A stretch of 64,000 nt of DNA from the NCBI GenBank assembly GCA_018069465.1, contig JAGPUW010000007.1, positions 1 through 64,000 on the forward strand, given 5' to 3'. Made by a program: the position numbers and the translations under genes. The notes beneath the pieces are model-generated. The model was not told the origin of the DNA. It saw only the letters and a list, made by a program, of their open reading frames with translations, and made no database searches. The first letter of the stretch is position 1. Every line of letters starts with the position of its first letter. The DNA is from Gammaproteobacteria bacterium. GTDB taxonomy: Bacteria > Pseudomonadota > Gammaproteobacteria > Pseudomonadales > Porticoccaceae. Positions 30,901 through 39,676 of the stretch are shown one piece after another.

Positions 30901-31400
30901 CCTGGCTGCCCGCCAACCATTTCATCGCCACGCTGCCAGGGGCCGGTCTTGCCGCCCTCTTTTGTCAAAACGCGAATGCCATCGATGGTCATGCCGGGGT
31001 CGACGGCTTTGCACATATCGAAGAGGGTCAAAGCGGCGACCGACACGGCGGTAAGCGCCTCCATTTCAACGCCGGTTTTGCCGTCCAGTTTACACATGGC
31101 TTCAATACGAATAGCGCTATGCTCAAGCTGTATTTCGAAATCGACCTGCACTTTTGACAGCAGCAAAGTGTGGCACAGGGGAATTAGCTCGGGGCAACGC
31201 TTGGCACCCTGAATACCGGCGATACGCGCAACGGCGAGCACATCGCCTTTGGCGTGGCCGCCCTCCTGAATTAGCGCGAGGGTCTCCCCACGCATGCGCA
31301 CATAGCCTTCGGCGACGGCGATGCGCGTAGTGATCGCCTTGCCACTGACATCGACCATGGCGGCTTCGCCCGCCTGGTTAACATGGCTTAATTGGGACAT
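30897..31400 (-). CDS. moaC: Cyclic pyranopterin monophosphate synthase MoaC
   Basis: The 167-residue protein carries MoaC sequences [33 protein letters not shown] and [25 protein letters not shown]. It makes cyclic pyranopterin monophosphate from the MoaA product. A ribosome site (AAGGCAAG) precedes the ATG. It lies after moaB, from which it is separated by an inserted repeat. Confidence 0.96.
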   Translation of the reverse strand: MSQLSHVNQAGEAAMVDVSGKAITTRIAVAEGYVRMRGETLALIQEGGHAKGDVLAVARIAGIQGAKRCPELIPLCHTLLLSKVQVDFEIQLEHSAIRIEAMCKLDGKTGVEMEALTAVSVAALTLFDMCKAVDPGMTIDGIRVLTKEGGKTGPWQRGDEMVGGQPG

Positions 31401-31440
31401 AACTTGCCTTTAATTTTTAAATACAGTTTTGCTTAAGCCA

Positions 31441-31602
31441 GGGAGCCGCTGATTAAGTCTGGACGAAGCAGGCTGTGCTTTAGGGTGTTTAGATTCAAGG
31501 CGCAAGCCGCACGTAATAGCTAGCTATTGCGAAGGTTTGTAACGCAGAAGCTGAATATTCTAAAGTGCAGCATGCGAGTTCATTACTTGTTCAGAGGTTC
31601 CC
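31441..31602. repeat. Dispersed ~163-bp repeat with inverted ends, copy 1
   Basis: This element is about 85-90% identical by eye to 58076-58239. Its ends are inverted: it begins GGGAGCCGCTGATTAAG and ends CTTGTTCAGAGGTTCCC. No protein-coding frame is shared. Its size and inverted ends resemble a MITE or REP-derived element. It lies between moaB and moaC and overlaps the last codons and stop of moaB. Confidence 0.85.
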
Positions 31603-32151
31603 TAGTTCTTCTCGACTACCGCAATCAACCCCGCTCGTTGCTTTTAACTGGGCAACGAAATTACAGGGTCGGTGGCTGGCGTCGAGTTGCTGGGCAATGA
31701 TGCCGTCCCAGGCAGTGCGACAAGCATTGGTCGAACCGGGCATGCAAAACACCAATGTGCCGTTGGACAGTCCGGCCAGCGCCCGCGACTGCACGGTGGA
31801 GGTGCCAATATCTGCATAGGAGATTTGCCGAAAGAGTTCGCCGTAGCCATCGATAGTGACATCAAACAAGGGCTCAACGGCCTGGGGTGTCGAATCGCGC
31901 CCGGTAAAACCGGTACCGCCCGTAATCAACACGACTTGTATGTCGTCCGAGGCAATCCACTTAGCGACCAGTGCACGTATTTGATAGAGTTCATCTTTGA
32001 GAATCACTTTCTCTGCGAGCTGGTGACCCGCCGCCAATAGATTATCGACCAGGCATTTTCCGGAGGTATCGCTATCTTCATCGCGACTGTCTGAAACCGT
32101 TAATACGGCGATCGTCAAAGGCTGAAAGTTTTCCGCGTAATTCTTTGCCAT
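31591..32151 (-). CDS. moaB: Molybdenum cofactor protein MoaB
   Basis: The 186-residue protein has the MogA/MoaB fold: AVLTVSDSRDEDSDTSG near the N terminus, VVLITGGTGFTGRDSTPQAV at about 74-93, and FCMPGSTNACRTAWDGII toward the end. It probably adenylylates molybdopterin or is an accessory homologue. It is longer than E. coli MoaB (170), and its last residues and TGA come from the adjacent dispersed repeat. Confidence 0.93.
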   Translation of the reverse strand: MAKNYAENFQPLTIAVLTVSDSRDEDSDTSGKCLVDNLLAAGHQLAEKVILKDELYQIRALVAKWIASDDIQVVLITGGTGFTGRDSTPQAVEPLFDVTIDGYGELFRQISYADIGTSTVQSRALAGLSNGTLVFCMPGSTNACRTAWDGIIAQQLDASHRPCNFVAQLKATSGVDCGSREELGNL

Positions 32152-32191
32152 TACTCAATTCCCTCCATCTATCTTTTGTTCATAAACGCCA

Positions 32192-33175
32192 CTAACCACC
32201 GAGCATTGCCAGATGACTGGTGCCACCCGTGTAACCGTCCTGCAAATAATGGCTGACTTTTTTGTCATTTAATTGCGCTTGCATAAAGGCAATTAATTCG
32301 TCTTTTTGATCTTCGCGCTGCAGCAGCTGGCGCAGCTCTATACCGTTGTCAGAAAACAGGCAGAGGTGCAGCTTGCCGGTGGCGCTGATGCGCAGGCGAT
32401 TACAGCTCGCACAAAAGTCCTTGCTGTAGGGCATGATGAGACCAATACGGCCCTGGTAGTCGGGGTGATAAAACTCTTCAGCCGGGCCGGCGTCTTTCGA
32501 GCGCAGGGCGGGCTCCCAGCCCTCACTCAGCAGGCGCTGTTTGATACTTTCACCAGACACATGGTTACGCTGATAAAACTCTTCATTATCGCCGGTCTGC
32601 ATTAACTCAATAAAACGCAGAGTCAGGGGTTTGTGTTTTACCCAGGCCAGAAACTGGTCAATTTGATTGCCATTGTAAGACTTCATCATCACCACATTGA
32701 CTTTAATGGCCTTCAGGCCCAGGGCAGCAGCGCGGTCGAGACCGTCGAGCAACTCCTGCAAACGGTGATGGCCGGTAATGGCCTGAAATATTGAGGGGTC
32801 GAGACTGTCGATACTGAGATTAAGGCCGTCTAGACCGGCCTCAACCCAACTGTCGATACGCTCGGGCAGCTTATAGCCATTAGTGGTGATCACCACTTTT
32901 TCAATACCCGGGGTTTGTTTCACGGCGGCAATAATTTCGGCCAAATCGCCACGCACCGAGGGTTCACCCCCGGTAATGCGAATTTTGCGTGTACCCGCCT
33001 GAGCAAAAGCCGCTGCAATATTGCGAATTTCATGCAGGCGCAAAAAACCGCCGCCCGCGCGACCGCTATCGCCTTGATAGCCCTCGGGCAGACAGTAATT
33101 GCAGCTGAAGTTGCAAACATCGGTGATAGACAGGCGCAAGTAACGGAACTCGCGCCCGAAGTAGTCTTGTAACAT
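32192..33175 (-). CDS. moaA: GTP 3',8-cyclase MoaA
   Basis: The 327-residue radical SAM enzyme starts molybdenum cofactor synthesis from GTP. The SAM-cluster Cys are C21, C25 and C28 (CNFSCNYC), and a second cluster is bound by FCASCNRLRISATGKLHLC. The C terminus ends in the functional Gly-Gly (AMLGG). I set the start at the ATG at 33175 because it gives the usual length; the longest frame adds 33 residues that overlap a likely leader RNA. Confidence 0.96.
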   Translation of the reverse strand: MLQDYFGREFRYLRLSITDVCNFSCNYCLPEGYQGDSGRAGGGFLRLHEIRNIAAAFAQAGTRKIRITGGEPSVRGDLAEIIAAVKQTPGIEKVVITTNGYKLPERIDSWVEAGLDGLNLSIDSLDPSIFQAITGHHRLQELLDGLDRAAALGLKAIKVNVVMMKSYNGNQIDQFLAWVKHKPLTLRFIELMQTGDNEEFYQRNHVSGESIKQRLLSEGWEPALRSKDAGPAEEFYHPDYQGRIGLIMPYSKDFCASCNRLRISATGKLHLCLFSDNGIELRQLLQREDQKDELIAFMQAQLNDKKVSHYLQDGYTGGTSHLAMLGG

Positions 33176-33275
33176 ATCAAACACCTTTCCAATGTCGGGA
33201 GGATAGAAGGTTTCCCCGCTATCCCTCTGAATCGTCTGCCAGCCAATACGCGTTGTATTGAGCAAAGGCAGCATT

Positions 33276-33350
33276 CACGGCTCCCGGGTTCGTACTCGCC
33301 AGCCTGTTAAATGGCCGGTGGCGCTTAGAACACCGAAGCTCGGAGTTTGT
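33276..33350 (-). promoter_or_regulatory. Candidate Moco riboswitch upstream of moaA
   Basis: On the minus strand the moaA leader contains ACTCCGAGC, a hairpin built from CGCCA/TGGCG and GCC/GGC closing an AU-rich loop, and a distal CCCGGGAGCC. This order resembles the Moco RNA motif found before moaA genes, but I matched it from memory of the motif and not by a covariance model. It ends about 100 bases before the chosen moaA start. Confidence 0.45.
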
Positions 33351-33472
33351 TAGTAATAAATTGTGTTCAGGCTTATACCTGAAGGATCAGTTTACCACAG
33401 TGTAGCAGCGGTGAAATATCAGCTACAGAAGCCCAAAATAGAGACAAGAACGCGTTGCAGCGTAGCTAACAA

Positions 33473-33511
33473 GGCCCATTCCCCATTTATATATGGGCGT
33501 GTTAATGGGCC
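33473..33511 (-). terminator. Long hairpin after the serine hydrolase gene
   Basis: GGCCCATT and AATGGGCC pair perfectly around an inner CCCAT/ATGGG stem, giving a strong hairpin between the hydrolase stop and the moaA leader. No U-tract follows on the minus strand, so it may be Rho-linked, processed, or structural. Bases 33351-33472 show nothing else recognisable. Confidence 0.4.
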
Positions 33512-33536
33512 GGGGTGGATGGAATAAAGAGTGCGG

Positions 33537-34781
33537 CTAAGCGGCGATTTTATACACCAGACGCTTAAATTCATGACTGAAGGGATGCCAGAAACCATAG
33601 GCTCGCTGGGTGAAAATCAGTGCCGACACGCCCGCCTGAGGGGAAATCCACGAGTGAGTTCCAGCCATGCCGCCCCAGTGGTATTCGCCAATGGCACTGT
33701 CTGGCTCACCTGTCGCCGGGGCGTTTTTAATCGCAAAACCGAGGCCGAAAACCGTATTGGGCATATCCCAGGTGGGCAACTTGACCTTGAGCCCTTCGCG
33801 CAGCTGGTTGCTGTGCATTAGCTCCACCGAGGCCGACGAAAGAATGCGCTGCCCCCGCCACTCGCCACCGTTAATAATCATCTGAATAAAGGTGGTGTAA
33901 TCGGCGATAGTGGTCACCAGACCGCCGCCGCCAGAATGATAGCTCTTGGGTTCCAGCACACTGCCAATCATAATATCTGGGCAAGGCTTCAGACCCGGCA
34001 CCATGGGGTCGCGCAAGTCGATGGGGGAATAGTTAGTGGTCAGACGGTGATGGTTTTCTGGCGGCACGTCAAAGCCCGTATCGACCATAGCCAGCGGCTC
34101 AAAAATTCGCTCTTTAAGAAAGGCGAGAAAACTTTTGCCCGACCAAATTTCTACCAGTCGCGCCAATATGTCGATACTAATACTGTACTGCCACTCTTCG
34201 CCGGGTTGATAGAGCAGGGGCAGTTTCGCCAGTTTATCAATCATTTCTGTCAGCGTTGATTCCTTCCCCATCATGCGCTGTTCGACGTAAACCTTGTCCA
34301 CCGGGTTGGTCATAAACAGACCGTAGGCAAAACCCGCCGTGTGGGTAAATAAGTGGCGAATGGTGGGTGGAGTTTGCAGAGGCTGTGTATCGTCGAGATC
34401 TTTCGCGCCTTTATTTAGCACCTGCAAATCTTTGAACTGGGGAATGTATTTTTCAACCGGGTCGTCGAGATCAAAGGCACCATCGTCATACAAAATCATG
34501 GCGGCGGCGGAGGTGACGATTTTAGTATTGGAATAGGCGCGAAAGATGGCATCGTCACGCATTGGCGTTTGAGCCCCTATATCCATATAGCCCCAGGTTT
34601 TCACATCGACAATATCAGTGCCTTTTAAAATGACCGCCGACAGGCCACTGACGAGATTGTCATCGACATAGCGCTGCATGGCATCGTGAATTTCACTGAA
34701 ATCGTAACTTGAGGGTCTTTTCTCTAGCGTGGTAATTGTTATTCTCCTTAATTGAATAGATCGGCTTTCAAGGCTTATCAT
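33537..34781 (-). CDS. Serine hydrolase of the beta-lactamase/esterase family
   Basis: The 414-residue frame encodes a class C beta-lactamase-like hydrolase. The nucleophile motif is S84-N-T-K87 (S-x-x-K), and HLFTHTAGFAYG and a Tyr in WQYSISIDIL near 199 are typical of the family. No signal peptide is seen, so it may be a cytoplasmic esterase. The first ATG (34781) overlaps a perfect -10 box and has no ribosome site; AAGGAG lies 7 bases before an ATT codon at 34736, which may be the real, unusual start. The substrate is unknown. Confidence 0.87.
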   Translation of the reverse strand: MISLESRSIQLRRITITTLEKRPSSYDFSEIHDAMQRYVDDNLVSGLSAVILKGTDIVDVKTWGYMDIGAQTPMRDDAIFRAYSNTKIVTSAAAMILYDDGAFDLDDPVEKYIPQFKDLQVLNKGAKDLDDTQPLQTPPTIRHLFTHTAGFAYGLFMTNPVDKVYVEQRMMGKESTLTEMIDKLAKLPLLYQPGEEWQYSISIDILARLVEIWSGKSFLAFLKERIFEPLAMVDTGFDVPPENHHRLTTNYSPIDLRDPMVPGLKPCPDIMIGSVLEPKSYHSGGGGLVTTIADYTTFIQMIINGGEWRGQRILSSASVELMHSNQLREGLKVKLPTWDMPNTVFGLGFAIKNAPATGEPDSAIGEYHWGGMAGTHSWISPQAGVSALIFTQRAYGFWHPFSHEFKRLVYKIAA

Positions 34782-34785
34782 TATA
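34780..34785 (-). promoter_or_regulatory. -10 box of the serine hydrolase gene
   Basis: TATAAT on the minus strand overlaps the first in-frame ATG of the hydrolase, placing the expected transcript start near 34773. No good -35 is seen. It argues for a start codon further downstream. Confidence 0.5.
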
Positions 34786-34927
34786 AGACTAGCAATTACC
34801 TGTAGGCCTTGAAACCGGAGGGGACGTTACTGCGATAATCTGGGAGCTCGCGCTGCGGGACAGGGGCCTAAATAAGCCTGGCGAACTCAGCAGCAAGGCG
34901 CACTGGCAAGTGCTATTTAGGGCTAGT

Positions 34928-37147
34928 CTAATTCAGATAGCTAAAATCGACACCCTGCATTTTTTTGCGATATTCTTCGGTGACACTTCTCGCTTCATTG
35001 CTGTTAGTAATGGCAATCGGCTTAATCATCACCACCAACTCAGTTTTGCTCTCAATTTTTTCTGTGCCGCCAAATATAAAGCCCACATAAGGAATGTCCT
35101 TTAAAAAGGGAATGCCGCGGTTGGCACTCTGCTTGTTCTCACGAATCAAACCGCCGAGAACGATAGTTTCATTACTCTGCACCGCAACACTGGTGGTAAT
35201 TTCACGCTGAATTATCGTCGGCGAGTCGATCCCCGAAGTATCGGTTTGATCAACGTCATCGACCCGCTGGGTAATATCCATTATCACCATGCCCCCGGCA
35301 TTCACCCGTGGCGTTACCTCCAGGGTGACACCCGTGTCGCGGTATTGAATCTGGCTGGTGGTATTAAGATCGTCAGAAGCGGTGTTGGTCGTTTCAGAGG
35401 TGCGAATAGGCACCTGATCACCCACGCGAATCGTTGCCGTATGGTTGTCGAGCACCATTAGCGAAGGCGACGACAGGACATTGAGGCGCGAGTCCCCCGC
35501 CACCGCATTAAGTACCGCGCGGGTGCCCGCCGCGTCAAACAGCGCATAGGTAAAATCTGCTGGATTTAACACACCGGGCAAGGTGCTACCCACGATGCCG
35601 CTGGGGGGAATGTTCAGCCCGCCAACACCGTTAAAGCGACCGTGGCTATTCTTAAAAAACCACTGCAGGCCATACTTCAATTCTTTATCGAGAGTCACTT
35701 CTACAATCGAGGCTTCAACCAGCACTTGCAGTGGCAGCACATCCAGCTTTTTAAGGGCTTTTTCTATTCCCTTGTAGTCCCCCGGCGTAGAGGAGATAAC
35801 CAGCGCATTATTTTCCGTATCGGCAATAATTGTTACCTCGCCAACGTCGAGAGTACCTGCACCCTGGTTTTTCTGTGTTTTAACACCCGGCTTTTTGACG
35901 CTATTTTTAGCATTGCTGACACTCGCCCTGCCCGCCTGCCGCACGGCCCGGCCCAAATCTGACTTGCGTTTACTGTCAAATAACTGGCTGAGAATGTCAG
36001 CCAAATTTTCAGCCTTGCCATTCTGTACATGGTAGACATACATGTTGGCGCCATTTAAATTCTCAGCCTGATCGAGGCGTCGAATCCAGGTTTCAGCCTT
36101 TTTTAAATATTGCTTTTGGGCACTGACGACAAGAATGGCATTGAGTCGCTCCACTTCGATAAAATCAACCAGACCCGCCAGGGGGCCCTCTGACTGATTC
36201 CCGAAGATAGTCTCCAGCTCGCTGAGAATAGTCACTGCATCAACATTTTCCAGGCGAAAAAACCCCACCGATTTGCCCTGTAACTGGTCGACATCGAAAA
36301 TACCGATCGTTTGGCGGATATTGGCCAACTCACCGTGAGGCCCTGCCAACAACAAGATGTTGCGGTAGTCATCAACCACGATTTTAGTTTTTGTGGTTTT
36401 TACGGTTTCAATAATTTTATTCATTTGCCCTGCGCCAATATATTGCAGGGGCACAATCAACACCTGGTAACCTTTTGCTGGGTCCAGGCGTGTGGAGGCG
36501 GACAGACCGGTGGGCACCGAGCCATCACTGACGGCAAGAATTTCGTAAAAGTCACCATTTTTTATCAACACTGCCCCATTAACCTGGAGCAAACTTTCCA
36601 GCGTTGACAGTAAAGCATCGTGACTAATGGGCCGGGTTGTGCGCATCGACACATTGCCATTGACGCCCTCGTCGATGGCGTAATTGAGCTTGAGGATATC
36701 GCCAAGAATAGTTTTAACGACCTCGCGGATGGGCGAGGCTTCAAAGTTCAAGGTCACATCGCCCTCGCCGTTATCGCGATAGTTATTACCAGCGGTGCCG
36801 CTGGCAATAAAACGCCCATTGCCAAGGTATATTTCGCTCGCTGTGCTTTCTGCGGTAGCGCCATTTTGGCTGCCACCGGTAACAGTTTGGCTAGCGCTGG
36901 ACACCGCTTGCTCACTGGCGGGGAGAACGACCTCTTCAACAACAGCATCGGGCACTTGCGCGGCCTGTTCTTTTAACAGCGCCTCATCAACTCTTTCCAT
37001 CAGCGGCTGTTCAGCACAGGCGCCCAGTAAAAAGAGTGTGCAAAAAGTCACTGTCAAACCGTACTTAATTTGACCCTGGGCGCTTGTGATACCCGCACAC
37101 ATTAATTTTTTCACGTCTTTGTTTTTCCCATCGTTAAACCAGGCCAT
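34928..37147 (-). CDS. gspD: Type II secretion outer-membrane secretin GspD
   Basis: The 739-residue protein has an N-terminal signal with a lipobox-like LLGAC (about residues 40-44), an N0 domain (VTLNFEASPIREVVKTILGD), N1-N3 repeats, and a C-terminal secretin domain containing VPIRTSE and IVLGGLIRENK. It forms the outer-membrane channel. A possible lipid anchor would suggest pilotin-independent targeting. The ATG is preceded by AGGA. It is the last gene of the operon, as xpsD is in Xanthomonas. Confidence 0.96.
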   Translation of the reverse strand: MAWFNDGKNKDVKKLMCAGITSAQGQIKYGLTVTFCTLFLLGACAEQPLMERVDEALLKEQAAQVPDAVVEEVVLPASEQAVSSASQTVTGGSQNGATAESTASEIYLGNGRFIASGTAGNNYRDNGEGDVTLNFEASPIREVVKTILGDILKLNYAIDEGVNGNVSMRTTRPISHDALLSTLESLLQVNGAVLIKNGDFYEILAVSDGSVPTGLSASTRLDPAKGYQVLIVPLQYIGAGQMNKIIETVKTTKTKIVVDDYRNILLLAGPHGELANIRQTIGIFDVDQLQGKSVGFFRLENVDAVTILSELETIFGNQSEGPLAGLVDFIEVERLNAILVVSAQKQYLKKAETWIRRLDQAENLNGANMYVYHVQNGKAENLADILSQLFDSKRKSDLGRAVRQAGRASVSNAKNSVKKPGVKTQKNQGAGTLDVGEVTIIADTENNALVISSTPGDYKGIEKALKKLDVLPLQVLVEASIVEVTLDKELKYGLQWFFKNSHGRFNGVGGLNIPPSGIVGSTLPGVLNPADFTYALFDAAGTRAVLNAVAGDSRLNVLSSPSLMVLDNHTATIRVGDQVPIRTSETTNTASDDLNTTSQIQYRDTGVTLEVTPRVNAGGMVIMDITQRVDDVDQTDTSGIDSPTIIQREITTSVAVQSNETIVLGGLIRENKQSANRGIPFLKDIPYVGFIFGGTEKIESKTELVVMIKPIAITNSNEARSVTEEYRKKMQGVDFSYLN

Positions 37148-37175
37148 CAATCATCCTGTTATTTCATACTGCAAT

Positions 37176-37820
37176 TTAAAGGCGCTCGGCCTGCGTTTTT
37201 TCTGCTGGCTTCGCCAACCTTGGTCGCGTTTTTTGCTGCAGTGTTCGCGTCTTATTGCGAGTGTCGCCGGGGCGGGTTCTGACCGCCGATCGCGATTGTT
37301 TGCGCAGTGCTCTTTTCGACTGCTTCACCGGCTCGCTAACCAGTAAGCGCACTGTATCGCTCTCACCATTTTTTATTAAGACCACCCGATCAGCACTAAT
37401 ACTTTCCACTTTCCAGCCATCAAGTAGCATCTCGGGCTCTAGCTTTAAGTGTCTCTGGCCCTGCTTTTCATTGAACATGGCATAACTGTCATCATCCGTT
37501 ATTACCACTCCCGCCAGTAGCCAGTTTTCGGAGGCCCTGCCACTGGCCGTTGCTGTCGACTGCTGCACAGACGCTTTCGGTTTTCTGTCGGGGCTGAATA
37601 AAGTGCGCCGTACCAGCTCCTCATAAGTGCTTTGTGGCGCTAGTTTTACAGGGTTCAGTAATTCAAAAGTCGATGGCGAAGCAGAGACCTGTCCGCTGTC
37701 CTGCCCCCCCAGCATTGAAAAATACAGCAGCTCAATGATCAGCAACAATGACAAAATCGCGACGCTATAGCGCAATAGCGTACCCAGGGGTGTCGCGGCG
37801 AACCAAAACTTTTTGTTCAT
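37176..37820 (-). CDS. gspC: Type II secretion GspC/XpsN-like inner-membrane protein
   Basis: The 214-residue protein has a single membrane helix (about 17-38) and a periplasmic HR-like domain (about 75-155: LFSPDRKPKA, NWLLAGVVITDDDSYAMF, LLDGWKVESISADRVVL). It lacks a PDZ domain and ends in a very basic tail. Its position between gspM and gspD matches XpsN, the GspC equivalent. It should link the inner-membrane platform to the secretin. Confidence 0.82.
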   Translation of the reverse strand: MNKKFWFAATPLGTLLRYSVAILSLLLIIELLYFSMLGGQDSGQVSASPSTFELLNPVKLAPQSTYEELVRRTLFSPDRKPKASVQQSTATASGRASENWLLAGVVITDDDSYAMFNEKQGQRHLKLEPEMLLDGWKVESISADRVVLIKNGESDTVRLLVSEPVKQSKRALRKQSRSAVRTRPGDTRNKTRTLQQKTRPRLAKPAEKTQAERL

Positions 37821-38422
37821 AGTCCCGCCACAATGTAAGCGCTGAGATCGAGACGAACATCCAAACTATTGCGCTTCACCATTTTTGAGCTGGGGCGAGC
37901 ACGAAGCCGCCGGCTGTTGCGCGCCGTACTGCGTCGACTCGTTGCCACCGTCAATTTATCGATAAAGATAGCCGGCCGCGCACTTTCGAGGGCATAGAGA
38001 ATGTCGCTCAAATTCTGCGCCTCCCCAGTCAAATGCGCGCGCAAACCAATCGCCCGAGTACCCAATAAATCATGCGCTTCATATTCCTGGACGCTAACCA
38101 GCTGACCGCCACTATCGGCCACTATCTCACCAATCAGCTCACGTAAATCAGCGGCGGCAAGCGCTCGCTTGGTCGATGCAAAGAGCAGCGCCTGTTCGTC
38201 ACTCAGCTGTTCAATGCGGGTCAATTCATCGTCAATAGCGCTTTCATTGGCGAGCAGGGTCTGATTGCCCAGCAATTGTCGCTGTAACATTTCTACCCGT
38301 GTCTGGCGCTGCGTAATCTGCTCAAACCAGGGCGCCGCCGCATAGACCCCAAGGCAAGCCACGATCAGTAGTAGCAAGCTGACAGCAATAAGGCGGCGCA
38401 AAGCCAGGGGCAATTCATTCAT
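37817..38422 (-). CDS. gspM: Type II secretion protein GspM
   Basis: The 201-residue protein has one N-terminal membrane helix (about 11-31), a coiled-coil region and a ferredoxin-like periplasmic domain, as in GspM (subtype b). It partners GspL in the platform. It overlaps gspL by eight bases and gspC by four. Confidence 0.85.
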   Translation of the reverse strand: MNELPLALRRLIAVSLLLLIVACLGVYAAAPWFEQITQRQTRVEMLQRQLLGNQTLLANESAIDDELTRIEQLSDEQALLFASTKRALAAADLRELIGEIVADSGGQLVSVQEYEAHDLLGTRAIGLRAHLTGEAQNLSDILYALESARPAIFIDKLTVATSRRSTARNSRRLRARPSSKMVKRNSLDVRLDLSAYIVAGL

Positions 38423-39674
38423 CGGCCTTAGCCCCCAGCAATGTTTGTGGCTCTGACTCAGTATCTAATTCTGTATCTAATGCAGCGCTATTCAGCCCCG
38501 CGTCCGGCTTGTCAGACAGCTGCATTTTAATCTGGAAGCGCTCTTTACCCGTAAGTGAATTGCGCGTTACCGACGAGGCAAATTCCACCTGATTAAAAGC
38601 CGCCTGTGACTCGAGCTTCTCGATAAGGTCGGACGACTTCTCCGATTCACCCTCTATTTCAAGAGCCGAATCGCGAATTGTCACCCGCGTCAACCAGGTA
38701 TTATCGGGAATAATGCGCGCTAAATTATGTAAAATAATTATTTTTTCAAACTCACTGTTTTTACGCGCTACCAGGGCATCGCGCACATCCAGCGCACTCA
38801 CCAAACGCGCCTGTTTGGCCCTGACAACCTTGCTTTGCTCTAGCAGAGCATCCACCTCAGTACTCAATGCAGCGATTTGATTTTCATAGTGCCACGGTGG
38901 CAGCATCAATACCGCCAGCAGCAAGAGCAGGGCCAGCCCCGCCATCCCTTGATTGGCGCTGTTCCAAAGCTTTTCTTTGGCGGGCCGTTGATCGAGGGGC
39001 AATAAATTCCTGGTTTCGGAAAAAGTTTCGGAAAAGCTTTCAGGCTGCGACGAATCAATTTTACGCAGTACTTTTGTCACCTTCAGGCCGAGTTCGAGAC
39101 ACTGTACCAGCAGGCGTTCAAGCACAGCCCTTTCGAGACAAATCAAGCGCAGGCGCAGTTTGCCGGTGTGTGCATTTTTTTCCAGCAGCTCATAGCTGTA
39201 ACACACATTATTTTTTTGGAAGGGGCTGAGTCGATCAATCTCATGGGCCAGCACACTGACGAGATCAGCATCGCTGACCAGGGGTAGTGAAATATCGCGG
39301 ATCAATAAATAATCATCGGCCAGCTCCAGCACAACACGCCGCTGAGACCGACTATCCAGCGCGGCGATATGCGCCAGTAATTGTTGCTTTGCCGACGCCT
39401 GCCCCGCTGCATCGATACCTGGCGGCAGCGCATCCCCTGGCGAGAGCGCCGCAACATAAGCGCTGCCCAAAGCTGTTTCCCGGCCCTGGGTTTCCAGTGT
39501 CAGCGCCAGGCGACCACCGTCAAGACTGAGCCGACACGCAGCCTGCCGGCCCAACAGCCCAGCCCGCCACTTTTGAGGTAACAACTGCGTAAGCTCGGCC
39601 AGCCACCACTGAAAAAACTCTGTGCTGGCGCGCAAAAACTGCTGCTGACGATGGGGGGGGATAAATCCAGCCAT
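38415..39674 (-). CDS. gspL: Type II secretion protein GspL (PilN-like)
   Basis: The 419-residue protein has an N-terminal actin-like cytoplasmic domain (about 40-225), a membrane helix (about 247-265, LALLLLLAVLMLPP), a coiled coil, and a periplasmic PilN-like domain. It anchors the GspE ATPase at the membrane. Its gene is two bases from gspK. Confidence 0.88.
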   Translation of the reverse strand: MAGFIPPHRQQQFLRASTEFFQWWLAELTQLLPQKWRAGLLGRQAACRLSLDGGRLALTLETQGRETALGSAYVAALSPGDALPPGIDAAGQASAKQQLLAHIAALDSRSQRRVVLELADDYLLIRDISLPLVSDADLVSVLAHEIDRLSPFQKNNVCYSYELLEKNAHTGKLRLRLICLERAVLERLLVQCLELGLKVTKVLRKIDSSQPESFSETFSETRNLLPLDQRPAKEKLWNSANQGMAGLALLLLLAVLMLPPWHYENQIAALSTEVDALLEQSKVVRAKQARLVSALDVRDALVARKNSEFEKIIILHNLARIIPDNTWLTRVTIRDSALEIEGESEKSSDLIEKLESQAAFNQVEFASSVTRNSLTGKERFQIKMQLSDKPDAGLNSAALDTELDTESEPQTLLGAKADE

Positions 39675-39676
39675 GC

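Noticed and set aside
31441-31602. Repeat as a small RNA gene
   Set aside because: No promoter or terminator was found, and two copies with inverted ends fit a mobile element better.
30612-33535. Shared TTTATTCCATC-ACCC sequence after moaD and after the serine hydrolase gene
   Set aside because: The match is only about 16 bases with a mismatch, and both lie next to unrelated sequence, so chance is likely.
36620-36976. Plus-strand open frame of 118 codons opposite gspD
   Set aside because: It is the antisense shadow of a well-supported gene and has no family features.
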